Assembly (NCBI GenBank): GCA_030272585.1
Contig: BSYQ01000010.1
Span: 3,472,001-3,536,000, forward strand
From: Bryopsis sp. KO-2023
Lineage: Eukaryota > Chlorophyta > Ulvophyceae > Bryopsidales > Bryopsidaceae
Length of the DNA stretch: 64,000 bases
Reading direction: 5' to 3'
In this document: piece by piece, positions 48,816 through 59,300 of the stretch
Layout: every line of letters starts with the position of its first letter
Position numbering within the stretch: the stretch's first letter is position 1
Translations under genes and position numbers: made by a program
Notes under the pieces: model-generated
What the model was told of the DNA's origin: nothing
Database searches by the model: none
What the model saw: only the letters and a program-made list of their open reading frames with translations

Positions 48816-51318
48816 ATGGAAGCAACTGTCGTTTGCGTGGATAACAGCGAGTGGACGCGTAACGGTGACTACATCCCAGATCGTTTCCAGGCTCAAGCGG
48901 ATGCTGTGAATCTATTGGCTGGGGCCAAGACTCAAGCCAATGCCGAAAGCGCTGTGGGAGTTCTGACAATGGCGGGTCGAGCGCCCAGGATGCTGGTCAC
49001 TCCCACTCCCGACTTGAGCAGAGTTTTAAACTGCATGGCTCAGATTTCGGTGGAAGGGGAAGCTGTGAATTTTTCTGCCAGCGTCCAGATTGCCCAGTTG
49101 GCGTTGAAGCATAGACCCAACAAAAATCAGAGACAAAGAATCGTTATTTTCGCTGGGAGTCCTCTCACTGAAGACAAGGTAAAGAAGGGTTCTCTCTGGT
49201 GAAACTCCTGATGCTAGCTGCCAAAAAAACTGTTGAGAAGATTTATTGGACCCTACTTGGAGAGGGAGATCTTGTGGCTTTGGGGGTTTGTAGTGGTTGG
49301 AACTCCTTTAAGCTCTGTTAGAAGCAGCGGGAAGCATTTTTTGGACATATTTAGTCTAAATGTATAAGCAGGTTGGTCCCTAAATTGTGGTTAGGTTGAA
49401 ATCTGACCACTACTCATTGATGTCATCATGGAGTGAGCATTTTTTTTCTCCCACAAATGGTGCCAAGAGAAGGACTTGATACACTGTTTCAATTTTTTCC
49501 AATTCCTATTTCAGACTAAAGCAACTCCCTGAATCATGCGACTCCATTCGTTGATTTTTTGTTTTCTTTTTTCCCCTCGTTTTTGTCCATACAGGACCAC
49601 TTGGTGAAAACCGCCAAAAAACTGAAGAAAAACAACGTTGCGGTGGATATCGTCAGCTTTGGCTGCGACGAGGAGAACAACGCAAAATTGCAAGCTTTCC
49701 ATAACGCTGTCCAGAGCTCCGACAATTCTCACTACGTCGTGGTGCCCACCAGCGTGGTCCTGTCAGACCATCTCATCGAAACCCCCGTCTTCCAAGGAGA
49801 AGGGGCTGCCTTTGGGGGAGCCGGACCATCGGCCGATGGCGAAAGCTTCGAATTTGGTGTTGATCCAAATTTGGATCCAGAGCTTGCTTTGGCTCTCAGG
49901 TAGGCACTTTTTTTTGGTTTTAATTCAACAAATATATTCTAACAATAGTTTGGCCATACCCGATATGACCTGGGTTATCTCGATGGGCTCTCCATTGATG
50001 AGAACCCTAAACCCTAAAAAAACCCATGCTTACAGATGTGAGGCGGAAGCTAGAAATGTGTGGGTGCATGTGTTGTGTAAGGCATATCTAAGTATTGGAA
50101 TGTCTTGAACAAGGGTGAACCATCGTTTAGGGAGCAAATATGTGTTTTGTTTTCACTTTGTTGGCTTAAGAGATGTTCAGCTTGGCTTTTCAACCCACTT
50201 TGAGAAACATCCGGGTTGCAGATTTGTGCTGGGTGAATGATTGTATGTAGGAATGAATGTAGTGGTATGAGGTGTCAATTTTGCCTTCCAGACAGGGGGT
50301 TCATAGAATGCCAACAAAGGTTATGTTATGATATAGGGTGTCTATGGAAGAGGAGCGAGCCAGGCAAAACAGGGCAGCAGAAGAGGCCACAGCAAAGACA
50401 GGTGGGGGAGAAGGCTCTGGTGCTGAGGCTGCCAAAGAGAGTGGGGCAAAAGATGGAGAGAAAGCCACCGGAGATGATATGGACGAGGATGACCCCGAAC
50501 TCCTGCAGAAGGCACTCGCCATTTCAATGCAGGTATGTCTTACTTTTCTTAATGGGGAACGGTGGGTTTGGTGGGGGTTTTTTTGAGGGGAGGGGCACTG
50601 CTTTTCTGGGGGAAAGAAAAAGCAAATGGTGGGAAGCTGTTGCTAGCCCAGTTGGGCTTGGACATCACGGAGATGTTGATTTTTTTTTTCAAGTGGCAAA
50701 AAAATCAAAATCTTGGATTGAACTCAATGGGAGTGTGTCGCTCAGGCTATGGGGGGTGAGGGAGCTTCCACCGCTCAAGGCAGTGGAGAGGGTGATGTGA
50801 CCATGGTGGATGACCCAGATTTGGCCTTAGCTCTCCAAATGTCCATGCAAGATGCTGAAGAATCTGGCAAAGGGGGCATCGATCAAGTATGTGGGGTAGA
50901 CATGATGGGAAATAGTGGGGCATCTCGTTTGAATTTGATTGAGTGCAGCTGTTATTTGTTGTTGTGAGAAGATTTCGCACCGAACAAACCCTTGTACCAG
51001 GAATGCCACCTATTTTTTCATTGAAATAGATTTCAGGGGAAGACGATCAGAAACAAAGGGGTGGGGTGGACAGGTGCTGGGAGCGTTTTTGTTTCATCGA
51101 AGATAGCGAAATTTGTTCATTTTTGACATTTTTTTGTGAAATTTTGCTTGTTGCAGGTGGTGAAAGATGGGGACTATGTAAACCAAGTGCTGTCTGGTCT
51201 GCCTGGTGTCAATCCAGACGACCCAATGGTGAAGAATGCCGTCGCAAATCTGCAAGGGAAAAAGGACGATGAAAAAGACGACAGCAAAAAAGACGGAAAA
51301 GACAAAAAGGATGGATAG
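48816..51318 (+). CDS. RPN10: 26S proteasome regulatory subunit RPN10 / PSMD4 (S5a)
   Basis: Five exons: 48816-49178, 49595-49899, 50337-50532, 50746-50886, 51157-51318. Phases match and give 388 aa, close to human S5a (377). The von Willebrand A domain starts MEATVVCVDNSEWTRNGDY and includes FQAQADAVNLLAGAKTQAN and RIVIFAGSPL, up to about residue 190. Three ubiquitin-interacting motifs follow: DPELALALR with SMEEERAR (spanning exons 2-3), DPELLQKALAISMQ (end of exon 3), and DPDLALALQMSMQDAEES (exon 4). The C-terminus is Lys/Asp-rich. The protein docks in the proteasome lid/base hinge and captures polyubiquitinated substrates. Intron 2 contains a telomere-like ACCCTAAACCCTAA stretch. Confidence 0.93.
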
Positions 51319-52046
51319 ATATCGAATCGCATGGGGGAAAAGAAAAGGAAGTTTATGTACAGCCGTGAATGGCTGTGTTGGCTTCGTGCTGTTGGGTTTC
51401 AGGGACTCCTGGAGGTCGGGTTTCCTGAGTGGGGTAATGGACTTGGGCTGATTTGTAGAATTATGGTGGGCTTTTGGCGGGGGAAGCGTGTGGGGTCTTT
51501 TTTTCTGTTAAAAAAAAACTGAACCCGAAACAGACCAAAAAACCCTTTGTGTGCGACCTTCTGGCCAAGAAAAGCGAATTATCTTTTGGGCGAGGTGGAG
51601 TGGGTGTAAGCAAGAGAACTGGAATGTAACTGGGGATGGAATGATATCAACAGAAAATCAGTGGACAAGCCTCCCCCCCCCCCCAAAAAAAAGTAGAAAT
51701 ACGACAGTGTGTCGCGCTCGCACGGAACCACCAAATACATGAGTATCTTTGTGGGGTGTCCCCTTAGCTCACATACGCCCTTTTAATTCTGTCGCTCCTT
51801 TTTTTTCAGCTTCTCAGCTTCACGAAGCACTGATTCTCCTTATTCCACCCCACCTTGCTGCGAGCGATCCTGAAAAAGGAAGGCTGAGGGTTCGGTTGGT
51901 CCAGGAGAAGCGCACGACAAAAGTCGTCGCCAAGGACGTCGCTGAGACGTCGAAGCCGCTGGTGATCAAAACTGATCGAAAAATAGAAATCCTTTCGTGG
52001 GACGAGCAAAGGGCGTGGGGTGCAGGGGCGGGTCGAAATAAAAAAA
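51319..52046. other. intergenic region, 3' UTR of RPN10 and 5' UTR of the dynein light chain
   Basis: No domain-bearing ORF. A plus-strand open frame through 51810-52020 runs into the next gene's leader region and looks fortuitous. A poly-C then poly-A stretch lies at 51673-51693. Confidence 0.5.
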
Positions 52047-52608
52047 ATGACAGAGTCAAATCAACAAGAGCATCAGGGGGAAAAAGATGAAGGAAACTTG
52101 ACAAGAGTCGAAGTGGTGGACAGCCACATGACCAGTGAATTTGAACAGAGCGCTTTGGAAATTTGTATGGAGGCGGTGGGGAAATACAAGCATCTGAAGG
52201 ATATTGCTTTCCATGTGAAGCACTCTTATGACAAGAAGTATCCTGGGAGTGGGAAAGCCACGGAGGGGGTGTACCACTGCATCGTGGGGAAAAACTTTGC
52301 AAGTAAGGCAAAAAAAAATTGGAAGGGGTTATTTGCTCCTCACAGCTCCTGATTTCGTGCCTTTGTTCTCCCCCCAAAAAACTCTTGTCATTTTCTGAGA
52401 GATTGCATGACACATTCATGCTTCAATTTGCTTTTGTCCAAAATCTGGAGTAAAAATGATTGTTTCTGAAAAATACTACTTCATCTTGGCACTTTTTTTT
52501 GGGGGGGGGGATAAGTATATTTGTGCATTTGGTCATTTTTCCCAAGATATGCATGGAATTCCTTGAATCCAAAAAGCACCTGGAACGTTAATTTTAACAT
52601 GAAGACAA

Positions 52609-52658
<50 letters not shown>

Positions 52659-52792
52659 CTTCAATATTCGGTGTTGCTTTTCCAGGTGCTATCAGTCATG
52701 AAACCCGGCAATACATTAGGATGAAAATCGGAATCCTGCATGTCATACTGTGGAAATCTAAGGACTCACCATTCCACTTCAATGAGACATAG
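52047..52792 (+). CDS. dynein light chain, LC8/DYNLL family
   Basis: Two exons: 52047-52302 and 52686-52792, with matching phase, give 120 aa. After a ~28-residue acidic N-terminal extension (MTESNQQEHQGEKDEG...) the LC8 fold is clear: EQSALEICMEAVGKYKHLKD, AFHVKHSYDKKY, GVYHCIVGKNFAS, then in exon 2 AISHETRQYIRMKIGILHVI and LWKS. The HCIVGxNF signature and the HET motif are diagnostic. LC8 dimers bind short linear motifs and serve cytoplasmic or axonemal dynein and many other complexes. A ~12-residue C-terminal tail (KDSPFHFNET) extends beyond the usual end. The intron contains an (AT)n(GT)n microsatellite. Confidence 0.9.
52609..52657 (+). repeat. (AT)n(GT)n microsatellite
   Basis: A run of AT dinucleotides followed by about 17 GT dinucleotides in the single intron of the dynein light chain gene. 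Confidence 0.9.
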
Positions 52793-53346
52793 GGGACCAA
52801 AAAAAAGCACACACGCACGCCGGGCTGATTTTTTTTTTTTTCCGAATTTATACCTTAAAATTCTGCAAAACACCACCAAGGTAGCAACAACACCTCACTG
52901 TAACAAAAAAAAACTGGCTCCAAAAAGGAATGTTTGTGTGGAGACCAGGAGTCTAAAAACTCAATCATTTTCTCTAAACTTGAAGTTGAGAATTGAAAAC
53001 TGGAAATACTTCTTGTTCTTCTACCTCTTTTTTTCTCAGAAAAATGCAAATCAGTCCACAAAATGATCTCTCAAAAATGGATCAAGGATGCAACTGAAGA
53101 AGCAATCAAATGTTAAAAACTTGTCCAAAAAAAAAAAAAAAAAGCAATCACCTCACCCCACAGGTGAGCTACTAAGACTTTGAATTAAATCTCGTCTGCT
53201 AGGATTTTATGGTCAATGCAACCAACTACAACCCAAGCTTCAGAATTATTAATGAAATCTCCACTTTTACCCACAAAAACCGGATGGCTCAGAACCGGCG
53301 GGGAAAAGCGCACAAAATAAAATAAGCTAAAACAAACAACACAACT
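52793..53346. other. convergent intergenic region
   Basis: 3' regions of the dynein light chain gene (+) and serine racemase (-). A-rich runs (53129-53145). Nothing coding seen. Confidence 0.6.
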
Positions 53347-56300
53347 TCAAAGTGTAGGCCATTTGGTCATATCCCAGAACCCCTTTCCTTCCAAATCTAC
53401 ATTTCCCCCTGAAACCACCAAGCAAATTCTGGAGCAACACGCATAGGCCGGATTCGACTTGAACTCTCTCGACAAGACAGCAGCCAGGCTCACCGCTCCA
53501 CTTGGCTCCACTGCAACCTAATGTACAAATGTAAAACGTAATTTCACACAAATGATGTCTGACTGAACCAGCCGATGGGACAGAGCTGATTCCCACGATA
53601 CTCCTACATATCTCACAGGAATTGATTAGAAAAAGACAGCTGGGATTCACCCCTTTGCCTAATTTGAAAAGACGAAACAAAACCGAGAGGAGAATGGCCG
53701 CATATCACCTTGAGTTTTTCATAGCACAATTGAACTGCATGCAGAATTTCCTCCTCGCTGACTGTCACAACCCCATCCACCAGATCCCTGATGATTGGCC
53801 AGGTCAAATCTCCAGGTTTGCCTGATGTAATACAAAACAAAGCACTCTAAATCGATTAGGATGGAGCCTTAACCTCAAATCGTGGATGCGTTCCATTAAA
53901 GGGTTTACGGACTTCATTCCCTTACCCATTAAGCCGTCGGCTGCTGTTTTGGGAAAAGGGCAATCGACCAATTCGCCTGCTTGCATGCTCTTGGCCAGAT
54001 CAGCAGCATTGTTCGTCCCCGTTGGCTCAGCTGCTATGACTTTGATGTCGGGATGGATCGATTTTATGGCAATCAGAACTCCTGCTAACAAACCCCCTCC
54101 AGACACTGGCACCACCACAGCATCCACCCCGCTGGGAATCTAAAGAAACCATCCATCCCAAAAGAAGAAAAAATAATGAATGCAAGAAAGAAAAAAAACG
54201 GGGGTGGTGGGGGGGGGGGGCGGTTTTATGTTGAGCAGCGAACTACAAACTTGAATTTGACGTTATTGTTTTATCGTATGGTGTGGTGCCATCCCCGGCA
54301 AGGTTTGCATAAGGATTCCAGGCTTGTTCCAACAGATCTTAATTAGAAGAAGGAAATGCGTTTCTGACCTGATCCAATATCTCCAGCCCAATGGTGCCTT
54401 GTACGCTCATGACCGGCCCGAAATTGTATGAGGAAATCATATTGGCTTGCGTTTCACGCCGAACTTTTTCGCATGTTGCGGCTCGAGATTCCATGGAGCG
54501 ATCGGCATAAGTCACCAGCCCTGAAGAGCACACACACACACACCACGCACCGATTTTCGATCCTTTTTTCATCTTCAGTTTTATTCTGTTTTTGATTCTC
54601 ATACCCAAAGAATATGCCCACTGCTCAAAAGTGTCGGGAAGAGAGTCACAAGCTTAAAACCACCTGTTAGATTTTTTTTCTTTCTATTTATCGGGGTCTT
54701 CGGCTTTCCCCCACAGCATGGCCTCATATGATATCCCCACTTCTGAACGGAAATAGTCCATCCCTCATCAGTAAAACCACACAAGAAATTCGCTCATCTG
54801 AAAGTCGACAAATGAGCTAGAGATGGTACCTCCATGAGATTTGATCGCATGGACTTTGAATCTTGGAGTGCTTTTGGGGACGATCACAAATGCCGGAATC
54901 CTTCGAAGTTTTGCAGCCAAAGCAAGAGCACCCCCATGGTTGCCAGAACTGCAAAATAAAGAACATTTTGTTCAATTTCGAAACGCATCTTTTTTTTGGA
55001 GGCCAAAAAAAGATTGAGCAGAGGAAACATCAAATTTGTGTACCTGTGAGTTATGACTCCATTGGCAGCATCCTCATCGGAAAGAGAAAACACAGCATTG
55101 CAGGCTCCACGAAATTTGAACGCCCCCCTTCATTATTAACATTCGGTGTCAATTCGTGTTGGCAAGATGAAATAAATATGTATGTACTGTCCAATTGGTG
55201 TTTGTTTTACAGAAATGTTCATACAGACCCAAATCTGCCCGCGACTCTTCGCTTTCACATGTATGTACTGTATGTACGTATAGTTCGAGAGCTCAATCCG
55301 CAGTTTGGCTTTTCCGCTCGTGTCGAGACGTACCCTATTTGAAAAGTTTACTTGGTGGCGTTAGTCACCGTTATTATCAGTTAAACAGTTCGTATGGGTG
55401 GGTGTTTTGGTTGACTATTGCTGGCACCTGTCCAGTTAGTATTTAGAGAGCAGATGCAATTGAGCATTTGTATTTTCTTCTTTCGTCGTCTCTGAAAGAC
55501 CACCTTGCCCAGAAGTCGGGCGCACCCCTTCGGGGAGTATTCTGCATGGACAGAATTTCCGCAGACCTTGTCGAACTTTGTCTTCGTCTCACTGGTGAAC
55601 GCCCCACGCGTCCAGTGCAAACCTATTTTTTGGAAAACCCTGCGCACATTGCGCACGTTGCTGGTCGGAACCCTGTACCTCGTCCAGTGGGCGTGGAGTT
55701 CGGACGTTGGTTCGACATCACCGACACCACACCAGGAGCTCGTTTGGCGTCGCAATTGAAGGACGCCCCAGGCTTCCTCCAGGAATATATTTCGTGGGCA
55801 CCCACTGTATCTCTGCTGTTCGACTGGACAGCCAGGTTCGCCTCGCTGGTTGCGCATGACAACACGCACCCCAGTCTCAAGGAAGCCCTCTATCCTTTCC
55901 TCGCTGCTCTCTACCAAATCATTGAGTTGCAAACAACCCTGGTCAAAGTGCGTCAAACCCAAGCACAATACGCCAACACAGCTCACGCAGGCTACTGGAA
56001 AGTCTTGCAGACGAACCTCAGGCTCCAACACCACCTGGGCGAATTCGACAGCGCCCTCTCCAGGGAAACGTTTGACAAACTCAAAAAGGACCTCCTGGCT
56101 CAGCAACTCAAGCAGCTCGCCAAGGACGCCAACAAGTCGGGAAATCAGCGCGGCTCAGGAAACGGAAACAGAGGCTACCAGGGTCAAAACAGTCAACAGG
56201 GTCAACAGGGTCAACAGTCGGGTCAGTCGTCGAAGCGCGGGCCCAAGACCGAATAGTCCGTCAGAATGGCTCCAGACTCGCCCAAACGCACTCTACCACA

Positions 56301-59300
56301 GGGTGCGCGCGTCGTTGGCGACTTGGAGGCGCATCAACGCGCCACGCAAGGTCATGAATTGGATTTCCCGAGGTATTCGACTCCCATGGGTCAACCGCCC
56401 GCCACCTCCCTTTTTTCATGGGGCCTTTCGGGTCCCAGAGGAGAAGGCGACCGCGTGGAAAGCATCGATCCAGGACTACCTACAGAAGGGCGCGATCAAG
56501 GAAATCCCTTTCTCGGAAGCGACTCACCTTTCTCGTTGTTTCCTCGTCCCCAAACAGAATTCGACGGCGTGGCGGCTGATCGTGGATTTGCGTCACGTCA
56601 ACTCATACATCGAGAAGCGGCCGATCAAGTACGACTCCCTGCGTCAATTTTCTCATCAACTCAAACGCGGGATGTACCTCCTCCAGTTCGACCTCCAGGA
56701 TGCGTACCATATACTACACATCCAACCCCAGGACGCCAAGGTACTGCAGTTTTCGGCGATCATGCCCAACGAGTCACAACCTCGGGCCTATCAATGCATC
56801 GCCCTCCCGTTTGGGCTATCAGTCAGCCCTTACTACTACGTGACTACTATGAAACCCGTCACGAGGTTCCTACGCAGCCCCCAGGAAGCTACGAGTCACA
56901 CGATTCCGGCCTCTTTCCTTGGAGCCCTACACCAAGAAAACGCCCTACACGATTTCTGGAGATGGAACCCTACCACGGCACAGATCCCCTACATAGACGA
57001 TTTTCTGGTGGCGCAAGAGCGATTCAAGGATCTCCAACGCTGGGGATCCCTCGCTCGTCGGATTTTGGATCTCCTTGGATTGAAGGTACAGGAGGCCAAG
57101 AGCGACTGGACCCCCAGGCAACAGCGCGAGCACCTCGGGATCGTGATCGATACCCAACGTGGACTTTTTTTGGTTCCTCCTCGTCAGTGGGAGAAGATTC
57201 TCTGTTTGGGTCGCGAGCTCCTCAATATGCATCGAGAGGGCCGCAAGATCCCAATACGCATGGTGGCGCGCTTTTGTGGAAAATGTCAGTCCCTGTCACT
57301 GGCTATTCCTCACACTCCAGTTTTTCTAATCCCACTGCACCAACTGATCGCCCACAAGAAATCATGGTCGGATCGCATGCGTTTGGATGGGGACTCGGTG
57401 GAGGCGCTGAAGCTGTGGATCACTTTACCTCGTCGGTGGCGCAGCAGAGTTTGGTACCCGGATTTATGTCCTCTGATGGGGGATCTCGCGACAGACGCGT
57501 CCAATATTGGCTGGGGAGCGACCCTCACGCTCACACATCCTCAGGCGCAGCGGATTCACTCTTCGGCTATGGCACAGAGCTCGGACAGGATGTTTATCGC
57601 CCGGGGATTTTGGGATTGCCAGGACCAACTCCTCCACATCAACGTGAAGGAGTTCAAGGCTTTGCGACTCGCCCTCAAGGCTTTCGCTCAGCTCAATCTA
57701 TTTCCGGTGACGCACCCCACAGAGCACAACCAATTTATCCGTTTACTGACCACAGTGGATTCCACAGTTGTTTACCACCTCCTCCGCCGAGGTCACACAT
57801 TGGCCCCTGCGCTGAAGCGCGAACTACAGTCGGTTGTTTGGATGGCTCACTCTCTCGGAATCCTTCTCCAACCAGTTTGGATCCCGTCCCACGAGAATGT
57901 CCTCCCGGACCGCCTATCCCGCGATCTGCTGGGGCCCCCGATGCTGACATCGCAAGAGAAGTTGCATCCATCCCTCTTTCAACAGGCGCAACGCCAACTG
58001 GGGATGATCACAACAATCGACAGATTTGCGTCCTACCTCAACACGCAGCTCCCACGTTTCAACAGTTTGGAGATCGAACCCTACACGGAAGGAGTGGACG
58101 CCTTTCTACAGACGAACTGGCGGTCGGAGATCAACTGGATGAACCCGCCTTGGAGTGCCCTCCCCAAGCTGATAGGATTTCTCAGCCGCGACAAGCTGAT
58201 CCGGGGATTGCTGGTCACACCATTTTGGCCCCACTCGACCTGGTTCCGTATGCTGAGCAACATGGCAGTCAAGCGATGGATGATCAAGGCACGTCGGGTC
58301 CAGTTTGTGCCCCCTCGTCAATCTCCATCCCAGTGGGATCTGATCGTCTGGGCAGTCGGACGACCTCTGAAGCCACGGAACTAAGTGACGACACCTACTC
58401 AGCGGAAGAGGCTCTCTGGTTGCAGACATCTGTGATGGATTCGTCTGCCAATCCCATGGACATCTGTCGGAAATTCGCTAAGTTCCGCATATTTTGCGCG
58501 GACACACGTCGCCAGGCTTTCCCTGCATCCAAGGCTGCGATCTACATGTACCTGAGACATTTGAGAGAATCGGGGATCAAGAGCTCGTCGGGTCGCACAT
58601 ACCTCTCGGCCATCTCGACATATCACCAGATCCATGGCCTCCACAATTTTTCCGCCCATGACGCTCTCACCAAGAGACTGTTTCGTGCTTGGGAGAATAA
58701 CACCCCGGTGGACGCTTTCTCCCCACAGGAGAGAGACGTTCCGGTTCCAGTGTTTTGGGCTATTTTGGATGTGGGAATCACCTCGTCGGAGTTGAAGATT
58801 ATACGCGCGGCAGTTGAGACATGCCTCGCCTATGTATTTTTCTCGCGAAGCTCGTCGCATCACAAGATGCTCGTGGGGGATCTGCGGTGGGATCGGACCA
58901 ATATTTCGTTTCAGGAACGACATTTCAAAGGAAAGACGGCACAGACACAACGGATGAGGCAACGAACATTTGATGCGCGTGGAGTTCCCAGTTTGATTAC
59001 GCTGCTGGGTTTATATCGACAACACATGATTTCCGAATGGGGAGGCACCTGGCCTGATTCGGCGTCATTCTGGCAACTACCACAGGAAGCGCAACCTACA
59101 GCCGTGGGCATCTCGAAGATGTTCACTTTTCTCAAGGACTCGACACCATCCATTTGGCCCCCGGGTGACTGGCGGCACCACGATCTCCGCGCAGGAGGAG
59201 CTAGCAGCATGCTGGCATTGGGAATCGACGAGGATAAGGTGAAGTCGTGGGGAGGTTGGTCTCTCAGAAGCACGGCGTTTACTCGCTACATTAACCCCAG

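Noticed and set aside
51749-52090. Plus-strand ORF before the dynein light chain
   Set aside because: It overlaps the start of the LC8 gene in another frame and has no recognisable domain.
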